Part shown: in pieces, positions 46,148 through 57,639 of the stretch
Position numbering within the stretch: the stretch's first letter is position 1
How the letters are laid out: the number at the start of each line of letters is the position of its first letter
Assembly: GCF_902497895.1 (NCBI RefSeq)
Contig: NZ_CABVHQ010000005.1
Location: forward strand, 62,001-126,000
Direction of reading: 5' to 3'
Length of the DNA: 64,000 nt
DNA from: Pseudomonas fluorescens
GTDB lineage: Bacteria; Pseudomonadota; Gammaproteobacteria; Pseudomonadales; Pseudomonadaceae
The notes under the pieces: model-generated
The model's input: the letters and a program-made list of their open reading frames with translations, nothing else
Told to the model about the DNA's origin: nothing
The model's database searches: none
Position numbers and translations under genes: made by a program

Positions 46148-47263
46148 ATGCGCGAACTCGGAATCGGCTTGATCGGCACAGGCTTCATGGGCCGCGCCCA
46201 TGCCCTGGCCTTCCGCAACGTCAGTGCGGTATTCGAACTGCCCATGCACCTGCGCCTGGCCGCCCTGGCCGACGCCGACAGCCAGCGCGCCGATTACTGC
46301 GCCAACGCCTGGGGCTTCGAAAAAGCCCATGGCGACTGGCAACGACTGATCGACGACCCAAAGGTCAATGTCGTCGCCATCACCACGCCCAACCACCTGC
46401 ACTATCCCATGGCCATGGCCGCCTTGGCCGCGGGCAAAGCGGTGTACTGCGAAAAGCCACTGGCCGTCAGCCTCGACCAGGCCGACCAGATGCGCCGCGC
46501 CGCCAAGGCGGCGGGTGTGGTGACGCGGGTCGGCTACAACTATCAGCACAACCCGATCATTGGCCTGGCCCGTGAATTGATTCAGGGCGGCGAACTCGGC
46601 GAGATCATCAGTTTTCAGGGCGAGTTCAGCGAAGATTTCATGTCTGACCCGCAGTCACCCTGGTCGTGGCGTTGCGAAGCGCAGCATGCCGGTGGCGCTC
46701 TGGCGGATCTGGGCAGTCATTTGCTGGCGATGGCCCGCTATCTGGTCGGTGATGTGGAAGCGGTGTGTGCCGACACCCAGACAGTGCATCGCCAGCGACC
46801 CGCCAGCACTGGTAGCCTGGATCAGCGCAGCATCGCCGTGGATGATCAGGCCCATGCCCTGCTACGTTTTGCCAACGGTGCGCGCGGTACCTTCAGCAGC
46901 AGTTGGCTCAAACACGGCTACAAGAATCACCTGAGCTTCGAGATCAGCGGTACTCGCGGCACCCTGGCGTTCGATCAGGAGCGCTTGAATGAATTGCGCC
47001 TGTGCCGCGCCGGTCAGGACGGTTTTCAGCGTTTGCTGGCCGGCCCTTCCCTGCCCGGCTACGCGGCCTTCAGTCCGGCAGCGGGTCATCAGTTGGGCTA
47101 CAACGAGTTGAAGACCCTGGAGGTGCACGAGCTGATCATGGCGCTGGCCGGGCAAGGTTCGGCCGGGACCGACTTTGAACAAGCCTGGGAGGTGGAACGG
47201 CTGGCGACCGCCATTCGCCTGGCCGCGCTGGAGCAGCGTTGGGTCAAAGTGAACGAGGTGTAA
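46148..47263 (+). CDS. Gfo/Idh/MocA-family NAD(P)-dependent dehydrogenase
   Basis: A 371-residue oxidoreductase. The N-terminal Rossmann loop is IGLIGTGFMGRAHALAF, and the conserved EKP motif is in VYCEKPLAVS (about residue 100). The C-terminal substrate domain has GGALADLGSHLLAMARYL, with the catalytic-type Asp and His. It probably oxidises a sugar or cyclitol; the exact substrate is unknown. CACGAGGACCCCC precedes ATG 46148. It stands alone, with an operator-like repeat just upstream. Confidence 0.9.
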   Translation: MRELGIGLIGTGFMGRAHALAFRNVSAVFELPMHLRLAALADADSQRADYCANAWGFEKAHGDWQRLIDDPKVNVVAITTPNHLHYPMAMAALAAGKAVYCEKPLAVSLDQADQMRRAAKAAGVVTRVGYNYQHNPIIGLARELIQGGELGEIISFQGEFSEDFMSDPQSPWSWRCEAQHAGGALADLGSHLLAMARYLVGDVEAVCADTQTVHRQRPASTGSLDQRSIAVDDQAHALLRFANGARGTFSSSWLKHGYKNHLSFEISGTRGTLAFDQERLNELRLCRAGQDGFQRLLAGPSLPGYAAFSPAAGHQLGYNELKTLEVHELIMALAGQGSAGTDFEQAWEVERLATAIRLAALEQRWVKVNEV

Positions 47264-47334
47264 CCGAGGGTGGTGGGATTCGAAGCAACTTGTACTTCGA
47301 ATCCCACTTGCCAATCCCAGCAGATTTCAGTCAT

Positions 47335-48618
47335 TCAAGCCGCCAACTGGCCGTCGGCAATCGCCGCCGACGCCGCGAGCATCGCCCGCAACAGCACCGC
47401 ACAACCGGCCGCCAGATCGTCCGGTGTGGCGTTTTCGATTTCGTTGTGGCTGATGCCGCCTTCGCACGGTACGAAGATCATCCCGGCCGGGCCCAGTTCC
47501 GCAAGGAAAATCGCGTCATGCCCGGCACCACTGACAATGTCCATGTGCGACAGGCCCAAGCCTTGGGCGGCATTGCGCACGGCATCGACGCAGCCCTTGT
47601 CGAAATACAGCGGCGGGAAATCGGCGGTCGGTGTCAATTCGAAACTCAGACCGTGTTTCTGGCAGGTGATGTCGATCACCTGCCTGACCTCGGCAATCAT
47701 CGAGTCCAGCCGCGCCGGTTCGAGATGGCGGAAGTCCAGGGTCATGCGGACTTCGCCGGGGATCACGTTACGCGAACCCGGGTAGGCTTGCAGGCAACCG
47801 ACGGTGCCGCAGGCATGGGGCTGATGGCTCAAGGCGACGCGATTGACGGCCGAAACCACAATCGCCGCGCCGACCAGCGCGTCCTTGCGCAAGTGCATCG
47901 GCGTCGGACCGGCGTGGGCTTCGACGCCCTTGAGTTTGAGGTCGAACCACTTTTGCCCCAGCGCGCCCATCACCACACCGATGGTTTTGCGCTCGTCCTC
48001 AAGGATCGGCCCTTGCTCGATATGGGCCTCGAAGTAGGCACCGACCGCGTGGCCGCTGACCTGGCGACTGCCAGCATAGCCAATGGCGTTCAGCGCTTCG
48101 CCGACGGTTATGCCTTCGGCATCGGTCTTGGCCAGGGTTTCCTCCAGGGTGAATTTCTCGGCAAATACCCCAGAGCCCATCATGCAGGGAGCAAATCGCG
48201 AGCCTTCTTCGTTGGTCCAGACCACCACTTCCAGTGGCGCTTCGGTTTCGATACCGAGGTCATTGAGGGTGCGCAACACTTCGACTCCGGCCAACACGCC
48301 GAAGCAGCCGTCGAATTTGCCACCGGTGGGCTGGGTGTCGATATGGCTGCCGGTCATGACCGGTGGCAGGTCCGGATTGCGCCCGGGGCGGCGGGCGAAG
48401 ATGTTGCCGACGGCGTCGATGCTCACGGTGCAGCCGGCCTCCTCGCACCATTGCACGAAGATGTCGCGGGCCTGGCGGTCGAGGTCGGTCAGGGCCAGGC
48501 GACAGACCCCGCCCTTGACCGTGGCGCCGAGTTTGGCCAGTTCCATCAGCGACTGCCACAGGCGGTCGCGGTTGATGTGCTGATGGCTGGACTGCAGAAC
48601 GTCAAGGGCAGCGTTCAT
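47335..48618 (-). CDS. Zn-dependent amidohydrolase, probable beta-ureidopropionase (allantoate amidohydrolase family)
   Basis: A 427-residue M20/HyuC-type enzyme. Metal and substrate residues are visible in GSHIDTQPTGGKFDGCFG, WTNEEGSRFAP and IEQGPILEDE. In this cluster it should hydrolyse N-carbamoyl-beta-alanine, the third step of reductive pyrimidine breakdown, to beta-alanine, CO2 and ammonia. ATG 48618 follows GAGGAG at six bases; ATG 48636 is less likely. It is separated from the permease gene by an inverted-repeat element, so it may be transcribed separately. Confidence 0.85.
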   Translation of the reverse strand: MNAALDVLQSSHQHINRDRLWQSLMELAKLGATVKGGVCRLALTDLDRQARDIFVQWCEEAGCTVSIDAVGNIFARRPGRNPDLPPVMTGSHIDTQPTGGKFDGCFGVLAGVEVLRTLNDLGIETEAPLEVVVWTNEEGSRFAPCMMGSGVFAEKFTLEETLAKTDAEGITVGEALNAIGYAGSRQVSGHAVGAYFEAHIEQGPILEDERKTIGVVMGALGQKWFDLKLKGVEAHAGPTPMHLRKDALVGAAIVVSAVNRVALSHQPHACGTVGCLQAYPGSRNVIPGEVRMTLDFRHLEPARLDSMIAEVRQVIDITCQKHGLSFELTPTADFPPLYFDKGCVDAVRNAAQGLGLSHMDIVSGAGHDAIFLAELGPAGMIFVPCEGGISHNEIENATPDDLAAGCAVLLRAMLAASAAIADGQLAA

Positions 48619-48711
48619 GATGATCTCCTCAGGCAATTATTCTGGTTTTCTCAGGCGAATCCGGAGTCTCGGGGCTCACTGAAATCCACATAGCTAAAGG
48701 CTGGAATTCCC

Positions 48712-48858
48712 GTAGCAGCTGTCGAGTAGAACGAGGCAGCGTCCGAGGACGGAGTCCTCGTAAAATCTGTGCTCGCGGTTTATCTGAAGCACCGAAGTGC
48801 AGGGTTTTACGGCTGCTTCGCAGCCGAACGCTGCCTCGCTCTGCTCGACAGCTGCTAC
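48712..48858. repeat. Intergenic inverted repeat, GTAGCAGCTGTCGAG type
   Basis: The left end GTAGCAGCTGTCGAG and right end CTCGACAGCTGCTAC are perfect inverses. Between them AACGAGGCAGCGT and ACGCTGCCTCG also pair in part. This is a third repeat family of the window, in the gap between two co-directional genes of the pyrimidine cluster. Confidence 0.75.
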
Positions 48859-48892
48859 AGGGAGCGAGGCTTGCCCGCGAAGCTTCTAGCCA

Positions 48893-50380
48893 TCACACCG
48901 GTGTCTTGGCCACCGCCGTGTCACGACGACCCATCATGCACAGCCCGTAATACAACAACCCGCCCAACACCGAGCCGGTGAACCAGCCGTAGCTGTAGAA
49001 CCAGCTGAAGGCGTCGCTGCCCAACGACATCACGGTCAGCGCCACTGGGACGCCGAAGGCGATAAAACCGTTCCAGTTCCACGCCGGGTACACGTCGTCG
49101 CGGTACAGGCCAGCCAGGTCGAGCTGTTGTTTCTTGATCAGGAAATAGTCCACCACCATGATCCCGGCGATCGGCCCGAGCAAGCTGGAATAACCTAGCA
49201 GCCAGTTGGAATAGACGGTTTCCAGGCTGATATCGGAGACCAGCAGGCCGAGTTTTTTCAGCAGTTCGTGGGCCATCAATGCCAGGCCCACCAGCCCGGT
49301 CAGCATCACGGCCTTGGTCCGGTTGATCAATTTGGGGGCGATGTTCTGGAAGTCATTGGTCGGCGAAACAATGTTCGCCGCGGTGTTGGTAGACAACGTC
49401 GCAACGATGATCACAAACATCGCCAGCGCCACCCAGAGCGGGCTTTGAATATGCCCGATCAGAGTCACCGGATCGGAGACCGTCACCCCCACCAGCCTGG
49501 CCGAGGCCGCGGTCATCACCACACCCAGCGAAGCGAACAGGAACATGGTCAGCGGCAAACCGATGATCTGCCCGACGATCTGGTCCTTCTGGCTTTTCGC
49601 GTAGCGGCTGAAGTCCGGGATGTTCAGCGACAGCGTCGCCCAGAACCCGACCATGGCGGTCAGCCCGGCCATGAAGTAACTCGTCACTCCAGCGCCTTCC
49701 GGGCGTTTCGGCGGTTGCGCCATCAGTTCGCTCAACGAGACGTTCGGCAAGGCCCAGAACAACAAGCCCGCACCCACCAGTACCAGCAGCGGTGCGGACA
49801 GGGTTTCCAGCCATTTGATCGATTCTGCTCCGCGCAGCACCACCCATAGATTGAGTACCCAGAACAGCATGAAGCCGATCACCTCACCGGTGCCGCCCAA
49901 GGCCTTCCAGCCCTCGAACACCGAGCCCAGAAACAGGTGTATGGCCAGGCCGCCGAACATCGTCTGGATACCGAACCAGCCACAGGCCACCAGGGCCCGG
50001 ATCAGACACGGCACATTGGAGCCGATTACCCCGAACGACGAGCGCAGCAGCACCGGAAACGGGATGCCGTACTTGGTGCCGGCGAAGGCATTCAGAGTCA
50101 GGGGGATCAGCACGATGATGTTGGCGAACAGAATCGCCAGCAGCGCCTCACCGACCGACAGCCCGAAATACGCCGTGAGCACCCCGCCGAGGGTATAGGT
50201 CGGCACGCAGATGGCCATGCCGACCCAAAGCGCCGTGATGTGCCATTTGTTCCAGGTTCGTTCGTGCACTTTGGTCGGCGCAATGTCGTGGTTATAACGG
50301 GGACTGTCGAGTACGTCGCTGCCGGCCTCAAGCTCGTACAAGCCGTCGCGCTCGGTCACTTGCGATCTGATCTGGTGCAT
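48893..50380 (-). CDS. NCS1-family nucleobase/allantoin permease
   Basis: A 495-residue inner-membrane symporter with about twelve hydrophobic segments. The family signature region reads YNHDIAPTKVHERTWNKWHI before the first segment, with later LNIPDFSRYAKSQKDQ, typical of NCS1. Its place among pyd genes points to uptake of uracil, thymine or dihydropyrimidines. ATG 50380 follows GGAG at six bases; an upstream in-frame ATG at 50623 would add 81 residues with no similarity to the family. It is divergent from the dihydropyrimidinase gene. Confidence 0.88.
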   Translation of the reverse strand: MHQIRSQVTERDGLYELEAGSDVLDSPRYNHDIAPTKVHERTWNKWHITALWVGMAICVPTYTLGGVLTAYFGLSVGEALLAILFANIIVLIPLTLNAFAGTKYGIPFPVLLRSSFGVIGSNVPCLIRALVACGWFGIQTMFGGLAIHLFLGSVFEGWKALGGTGEVIGFMLFWVLNLWVVLRGAESIKWLETLSAPLLVLVGAGLLFWALPNVSLSELMAQPPKRPEGAGVTSYFMAGLTAMVGFWATLSLNIPDFSRYAKSQKDQIVGQIIGLPLTMFLFASLGVVMTAASARLVGVTVSDPVTLIGHIQSPLWVALAMFVIIVATLSTNTAANIVSPTNDFQNIAPKLINRTKAVMLTGLVGLALMAHELLKKLGLLVSDISLETVYSNWLLGYSSLLGPIAGIMVVDYFLIKKQQLDLAGLYRDDVYPAWNWNGFIAFGVPVALTVMSLGSDAFSWFYSYGWFTGSVLGGLLYYGLCMMGRRDTAVAKTPV

Positions 50381-52452
<2,072 letters not shown>

Positions 52453-52464
52453 GGCCACCCAACC

Positions 52465-52565
52465 GTAGGAGCTGCCGCAGGCTGCGATCTTTTGATCTTG
52501 ATCTTGGCGATTGAGGCCGGAACCGTGGCGTCTGCTTAAAGATCGCAGCCTGCGGCAGCTCCTAC
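52465..52565. repeat. REP pair in inverted orientation
   Basis: Plus-strand copy 52465-52497 and a minus-strand copy 52538-52565 that lacks its GATCAAA end. They lie inside the hydA-pydX-pydA transcript, a place where such hairpins could affect mRNA stability. Confidence 0.85.
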
Positions 52566-52644
52566 GGGGACCGAGTTCAGTTTCAGCGATGTGTGCAAAC
52601 CAATGCCCGTTAGAGGCACCCACAAAAAAAGTGAGGCCAACACC

Positions 52645-54012
52645 GTGATCAAGACCTTGAACCACCTCCCGCATCCCCACGAGGACGCGGTCGCCCTTGC
52701 CGGCCATTTCACTGATCTGGCGCCGCCGCTCAACGCCCGCCAGGCCCATCTGGAAGCCTCGCGCTGCCTGTATTGCTACGACGCGCCCTGCGTGAATGCC
52801 TGCCCGAGCGAGATCGACATCCCGTCATTCATCCGCAACATCCACCAGGAAAACGTCCAGGGCGCCGCGCAGAAAATCCTCTCGGCGAACATCCTCGGCG
52901 GCAGTTGCGCCCGGGTCTGTCCGACCGAAATCCTCTGCCAGCAAGCCTGCGTGCGTAACAACGCCCAGGAATGCGCACCGGTGCTGATCGGCCTGTTGCA
53001 ACGCTACGCGGTGGACAACGCGCAATTCAGCGAGCATCCGTTCCAGCGTGCAGCGCCGACCGGCAAACGCATCGCGGTGGTCGGCGCCGGGCCGGCCGGG
53101 TTGTCCTGCGCTCACCGCTCGGCCATGCACGGTCATGATGTGGTAATTTTCGAGGCCCGGGAAAAGGCCGGTGGCCTTAACGAATACGGAATCGCCAAGT
53201 ACAAACTGGTGGACGACTTCGCTCAGCGTGAGCTGGAGTTCCTGTTGGGCATAGGCGGGATCGAGATCCGCCACGGGCAGAAACTCGGTGACAACCTCAG
53301 CCTGACTGAACTGCATCAGCAGTTCGATTCAGTGTTCCTCGGCCTCGGTCTGGCTGCCAGCAAAAAACTCGGCCTGGCCCACGAAGACGCTCCGGGCATG
53401 CTCGCCGCCACCGACTACATCCGCGAGCTGCGCCAGGCCGATGACCTGACTCAACTACCCGTGGCCGATCGCTGCATCGTCCTCGGCGCCGGCAACACCG
53501 CGATCGACATGGCGGTGCAAATGGCCCGCCTCGGTGCGCGCGACGTGAATCTGGTGTACCGCCGCGGCCTGGAGGACATGGGCGCCACCGAACACGAGCA
53601 GCACATCGCCAAGGCCAATCAGGTCCGCCTGCTGACTTGGGCCCAGCCCGAAGAAGTACTGCTCGATGAGCAGGGCCAGGTCCGCGGCATGCGCTTTGCC
53701 CGCACGCGAATGGTGGACGGCCGTTTGCAGTCCACCGGCGAGACCTTCGAACTGGCCGCCGACGGGATCTTCAAAGCCATCGGCCAGGCCTTCGACGGCG
53801 CAGCGCTGAGCGACCCGTTGGCCCGTGAATTGAAGCGCCAGGGCGAGCGCATTCAGGTGGACGAGCAGCTGCGTACCAGTATCCCCGGCGTGTATGCCGG
53901 CGGCGACTGCACCAGTCTCGATCAGGATCTCACCGTCCAGGCCGTGCAGCACGGCAAGCTGGCCGCCGAAGCCATCAATGCCCAACTCATGCTCAATGTG
54001 GAGGCTGCGTAA
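52645..54012 (+). CDS. pydX: Dihydropyrimidine dehydrogenase, NAD(P)H-binding subunit (PreT/PydX)
   Basis: A 455-residue iron-sulphur flavoprotein. The N-terminal domain carries Cys for Fe-S clusters in CLYCYDAPCVNACPSEIDI and CARVCPTEILCQQACV. FAD binding follows in AVVGAGPAGLSCAHRS (about residue 150), NAD(P)H binding in VLGAGNTAIDMAVQMARLG, and the C-terminal FAD motif in GVYAGGDCTSLD. It supplies electrons to PydA for uracil/thymine reduction. The start GTG 52645 is chosen for its GAGG site and family fit; in-frame ATGs at 52591 and 52603 lack one. Its stop touches the pydA start. Confidence 0.9.
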   Translation: MIKTLNHLPHPHEDAVALAGHFTDLAPPLNARQAHLEASRCLYCYDAPCVNACPSEIDIPSFIRNIHQENVQGAAQKILSANILGGSCARVCPTEILCQQACVRNNAQECAPVLIGLLQRYAVDNAQFSEHPFQRAAPTGKRIAVVGAGPAGLSCAHRSAMHGHDVVIFEAREKAGGLNEYGIAKYKLVDDFAQRELEFLLGIGGIEIRHGQKLGDNLSLTELHQQFDSVFLGLGLAASKKLGLAHEDAPGMLAATDYIRELRQADDLTQLPVADRCIVLGAGNTAIDMAVQMARLGARDVNLVYRRGLEDMGATEHEQHIAKANQVRLLTWAQPEEVLLDEQGQVRGMRFARTRMVDGRLQSTGETFELAADGIFKAIGQAFDGAALSDPLARELKRQGERIQVDEQLRTSIPGVYAGGDCTSLDQDLTVQAVQHGKLAAEAINAQLMLNVEAA

Positions 54013-55287
54013 ATGGCCGATCTCTCGATAATCTTCGCCGGTATCAAAGCCCCCAATCCATTCTGGCTGGCCTCCGCGCCGCCCACCGACAAAGCCTATA
54101 ACGTGGTCCGTGCCTTTGAAGCCGGTTGGGGGGGCGTGGTCTGGAAAACCCTCGGCGAAGATCCGGCGGCGGTCAACGTCTCGTCGCGTTACTCCGCGCA
54201 CTTCGGCGCCAACCGTGAAGTCATGGGTTTCAACAATATCGAGCTGATCACCGACCGCTCGCTGGAAATCAATCTGCGGGAAATCACTCAGGTCAAAAAG
54301 GACTGGCCGGACCGCGCGCTGATCGTGTCCTTGATGGTGCCCTGCGTCGAAGAATCCTGGAAAGCCATTCTGCCGCTGGTGGAAGCCACCGGTGCCGACG
54401 GCATCGAGCTGAACTTCGGCTGCCCCCACGGCATGCCCGAGCGTGGCATGGGCGCGGCGGTCGGTCAGGTGCCGGAATACGTCGAGCAAGTGACCCGCTG
54501 GTGCAAGACTTACTGCTCGCTGCCAGTGATCGTCAAACTCACGCCGAACATCACCGACATCCGCCTGGCTGCCCGCGCGGCCCATCGTGGTGGCGCCGAT
54601 GCGGTGTCACTGATCAACACCATCAATTCCATCACCAGCATCGACCTGGAGCGCATGGTTGCCCGTCCGATGGTCGGCAGCCAAAGCACCCACGGTGGCT
54701 ACTGCGGCTCGGCGGTCAAACCGATTGCGTTGAACATGGTCGCGGAAATCGCCCGCGACCCACAAACCCGGGGCCTGCCGATTTGCGGCATCGGCGGGAT
54801 AGGCAGTTGGCGCGATGCGGCGGAGTTCATCGCCCTGGGCAGCGGCGCGGTACAGGTGTGCACGGCGGCGATGCTGCATGGCTTTCGCATCGTCGAGGAA
54901 ATGAAGGACGGTCTGTCACGCTGGATGGACAGTCAGGGCTACGCCAACCTGGACCAATTCTCGGGGCTGGCAGTGGGCAATACCACGGACTGGAAGTACC
55001 TGGACATCAACTACCAGGTCATCGCCAAGATCGACCAGGACGCCTGCATCGGTTGCGGCCGCTGCCACATCGCCTGCGAAGACACCGCGCACCAGGCCAT
55101 CGCCAGCCTCAAGCAACCTGACGGCACTCATAAATATCAAGTGATCGACGACGAGTGCGTGGGCTGCAACCTGTGCCAGATCACCTGCCCGGTCCAGGAC
55201 TGCATCGAGATGGTCGCCATCGACAGCGGCAAGCCGTTCCTGGACTGGAATCATGATCCGAGGAATCCGTATCACGTGGTGGTTTAA
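54013..55287 (+). CDS. pydA: Dihydropyrimidine dehydrogenase, catalytic subunit (PreA/PydA)
   Basis: A 424-residue FMN enzyme that reduces uracil and thymine. The TIM-barrel domain shows NFGCPHGMPERGMGAAVGQ; like E. coli PreA as I recall it, it lacks the Cys found at the ACGQ position in animal enzymes. Substrate-binding NTINSITSID and FMN-binding GIGGIGSWRDAAEF follow. The C-terminal ferredoxin domain has two 4Fe-4S sets, CIGCGRCHIAC and CVGCNLCQITC. The ATG directly follows the pydX TAA, so the subunits are made together. Confidence 0.94.
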   Translation: MADLSIIFAGIKAPNPFWLASAPPTDKAYNVVRAFEAGWGGVVWKTLGEDPAAVNVSSRYSAHFGANREVMGFNNIELITDRSLEINLREITQVKKDWPDRALIVSLMVPCVEESWKAILPLVEATGADGIELNFGCPHGMPERGMGAAVGQVPEYVEQVTRWCKTYCSLPVIVKLTPNITDIRLAARAAHRGGADAVSLINTINSITSIDLERMVARPMVGSQSTHGGYCGSAVKPIALNMVAEIARDPQTRGLPICGIGGIGSWRDAAEFIALGSGAVQVCTAAMLHGFRIVEEMKDGLSRWMDSQGYANLDQFSGLAVGNTTDWKYLDINYQVIAKIDQDACIGCGRCHIACEDTAHQAIASLKQPDGTHKYQVIDDECVGCNLCQITCPVQDCIEMVAIDSGKPFLDWNHDPRNPYHVVV

Positions 55288-55322
55288 TCAGAAACTCAGC
55301 TGAAATCAGGGTGTACCTGACA

Positions 55323-55420
55323 AGATCGCAGCCTGCGGCAGCTCCTACGGATCGGCGTAGATTCGCAACATCGCAGATGTACGCGCTCGGCGTAGGAGCT
55401 GCCGCAGGCTGCGATCTTTT
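55323..55420. repeat. REP pair in inverted orientation
   Basis: Minus-strand copy 55323-55348 (lacking the GATCAAA end) and plus-strand copy 55392-55420, between the convergent pydA and regulator genes. Confidence 0.85.
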
Positions 55421-55435
55421 CAGGCAACCACCACC

Positions 55436-56056
55436 TCAAGACTCCAACCCGATCCCCCGAAGAATCACACTGGTCACAGTCTGCACCGCCCGCTCGAACT
55501 GCATGTCCGACAGCGGCTGGTGATCGTTGAGGATCATCACCTGGTGATCGAAGTCGGCGTAGTGCTGGGTCGAGGCCCAGATCATGTACAGCAGGCTCGA
55601 GGGCTCCACTGCGAGGATGCGTTTGTCTTCCACCCACTGACGAATCTTCGCTTCCTTCATCTTCGCCCAATCGTACAGGCTGGCATCCAGCGCCTCGCCC
55701 AGGGTCGGTGCACCGTGGATGATTTCATTGGCCCAGACTTTCGAGCCATAAGGCCGGCTGCGGGAATGGTTCATCTTGGCGCGGATATAGCTGCTGAGCA
55801 CCACCCGTGGATCATCGAACAGCTCGAAGCACAGTGCGTCCTGCTTCCAGACTTCCAGCAAGTCGAACAACACCGCGCTGTACAACTCGCTCTTGGTGCT
55901 GAAGTAGTAATGCAGGTTGGAGCGCGGCAATTGGACTTCCCTGGCAATATCCGCCATCGCCGTGCTGCCATAGCCCTTCTCGGCGAAGATTTTTTCCGCC
56001 GCCAGCAGAATTTTCTCGACGTTACTGCGACGAATCTCGATCTTGTGATTGCCCAT
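55436..56056 (-). CDS. TetR-family regulator, RutR-like (pyrimidine catabolism)
   Basis: A 206-residue repressor-type protein. The helix-turn-helix is in STAMADIAREVQLPRSNLHY. The C-terminal domain includes LYMIWASTQHYADFDHQVMI, nearly identical to the uracil-binding region of E. coli RutR. It should sense a pyrimidine and control the neighbouring pyd genes, probably through the palindromes in 50748-50938. ATG 56056 follows AGGGAG; upstream in-frame starts are outside the family alignment. It is divergent from copC. Confidence 0.9.
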   Translation of the reverse strand: MGNHKIEIRRSNVEKILLAAEKIFAEKGYGSTAMADIAREVQLPRSNLHYYFSTKSELYSAVLFDLLEVWKQDALCFELFDDPRVVLSSYIRAKMNHSRSRPYGSKVWANEIIHGAPTLGEALDASLYDWAKMKEAKIRQWVEDKRILAVEPSSLLYMIWASTQHYADFDHQVMILNDHQPLSDMQFERAVQTVTSVILRGIGLES

Positions 56057-56231
56057 GAGGACTCCCTGGCTACAGCGTTGATCAAGATTACCATCCGCTC
56101 TAGATCGGACGACAGGCGAAAACGAAACTTCGTACGCTAGACTTCCCCGCGAAAAGCCCAAGAGGCATTTCACTCCTCTCGCGCTTCATGCTCTATTAAC
56201 GTTCCCGTTGCACTCATTGAAGGTGCCTACA

Positions 56232-56597
56232 ATGATTATCAAAAAAATCCTGACCCGCGCGGCCTTGCTGGGCTCGCTGCTCGCCGCGTCTTCGGTGTTC
56301 GCCCACGCCCATCTGGAAAGCGCGACACCGGCCGCCGAGGGCACCGCTGTTGCGCCCAAGGAATTGCGCCTGATGTTTTCCGAAGGGGTTGAAGCGACCT
56401 TCAGCAAAGTCAGTCTGAGCAAGGATGGCGCTGAAGTGCCGATCAAAGGCATCGCCACCGAAGCCGCTGACAAAAAGACCCTGATCGTGACCCCGGCAGA
56501 ACCACTGACTGCTGGTGAGTACAAGGTCGAGTGGCACGCGGTATCGGTCGACACTCACAAAAGCGAAGGTAAATACAGCTTCAAGGTCGGCCAATAA
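56232..56597 (+). CDS. copC: Copper-binding periplasmic protein CopC
   Basis: A 121-residue protein with a signal peptide ending SSVFA-HAHLESATP. The mature N-terminal His and the later His in VEWHAVSVDTHKSEGKY are the Cu(II) ligands of CopC. The Met-rich Cu(I) site of the longer plasmid type is absent, so it should bind only Cu(II). ATG 56232 follows GAAGG. The stop is three bases before copD, a typical copCD pair for copper handling or uptake. Confidence 0.92.
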   Translation: MIIKKILTRAALLGSLLAASSVFAHAHLESATPAAEGTAVAPKELRLMFSEGVEATFSKVSLSKDGAEVPIKGIATEAADKKTLIVTPAEPLTAGEYKVEWHAVSVDTHKSEGKYSFKVGQ

Positions 56598-56600
56598 CCC

Positions 56601-57473
56601 ATGTCGGACATGCTGGTGCTGTGCCGTTTCCTGCATTTCGCTGTGGTGTTGATGCTGTTTGGCGCCTGGGTCTTCCGGCCCTTGCTGTTGGACCGGGCGC
56701 CGCTTACCGATGCGCTCTCAACTCTGGATCGACGCCTCGCCAGCGTGACAAAACTACTCGCATTGTTGGCCCTGATCAGCGGGCTCTGTTGGTTGCTGCT
56801 GATCACCGCCAGCATGGCCGGGTCATGGCCGGCGGCGTTTGATCTGCCGACCGTGCAATTAGTCTTGAGCAAAACTTTTTTCGGACAGGTCTGGAGCTGG
56901 CACCTGCTGTTCAATCTGTTGCTGGTCGTGTGCCTGATGACTCGACTGCAAAGCGCATTTGCGTTACGCCTTATCCTGACGAGTCTGCTATTGGCCACGC
57001 TGGCGCCAGTCGGCCACGGCGCCATGCTCGACGGTCTCGACGGCCAGCTATTGATCCTCAATCAGCTGATTCACCTGGCCTGCGTCGGCGCCTGGCTCGG
57101 CGGGTTGATGTTGCTGGTGTTGATCCTGCTACAACCGGCCGGCCAGCCGATCGGCGCGATACTGCGCCGCTTCAGCGGTATCGGTTATGGACTGGTGGCC
57201 GGTTTGCTGGTCAGCGGATTGATCAATGTCCGGGTCCTCACCGGAGTCTTTTGGCCGACGCCATTGCTCTCCGGTTTTGCGCTGATCCTGCTGATCAAGG
57301 TCGCCCTCGTCGGCGCCATGTTGCTGCTGGCGCTGTTCAATTGGCTGCGGGTGAACGACTGTGAACAGCGCCTGTCGACCCTGCGCACCAGTGTGATCAT
57401 CGAGTGGCTGCTGGGCGTTGCCGCGGTGGCGGCGGTTTCGTTGCTGGGGACATTGCCGCCGATGGGGGGTTGA
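56601..57473 (+). CDS. copD: Copper-resistance/uptake membrane protein CopD
   Basis: A 290-residue inner-membrane protein with eight hydrophobic segments, as in CopD. Conserved His include one in RFLHFAVVLMLFG (first segment), one in GHGAMLDG and one in NQLIHLACVGAWLGG, probable copper or haem-like ligands. It is thought to carry copper from CopC across the inner membrane. Cotranscribed with copC. Confidence 0.92.
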   Translation: MSDMLVLCRFLHFAVVLMLFGAWVFRPLLLDRAPLTDALSTLDRRLASVTKLLALLALISGLCWLLLITASMAGSWPAAFDLPTVQLVLSKTFFGQVWSWHLLFNLLLVVCLMTRLQSAFALRLILTSLLLATLAPVGHGAMLDGLDGQLLILNQLIHLACVGAWLGGLMLLVLILLQPAGQPIGAILRRFSGIGYGLVAGLLVSGLINVRVLTGVFWPTPLLSGFALILLIKVALVGAMLLLALFNWLRVNDCEQRLSTLRTSVIIEWLLGVAAVAAVSLLGTLPPMGG

Positions 57474-57485
57474 GTCAGGCGCGAA

Positions 57486-57518
57486 GATCAAAAGATCGCA
57501 GCCTGCGGCAGCTCCTAC
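57486..57518 (-). repeat. REP element, single copy
   Basis: A complete minus-strand copy 12 bases after the copD stop codon, in the gap between convergent genes. Confidence 0.85.
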
Positions 57519-57639
57519 AGGGGATTTTCGGACACCTGTGATGCCAAGGTGAATACGATCCTGGCGGTCTTGCTTGCGTCAAGGCAGCTAGCGCAGTGGT
57601 TTCGCCGCAACGATGGTTTTTTTGCAAGAGCGCCCCAAC

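Noticed and set aside
47239..48693. Plus-strand open frame across the amidohydrolase gene
   Set aside because: Shadow of the minus-strand M20-type enzyme, whose metal motifs and ribosome site are clear.
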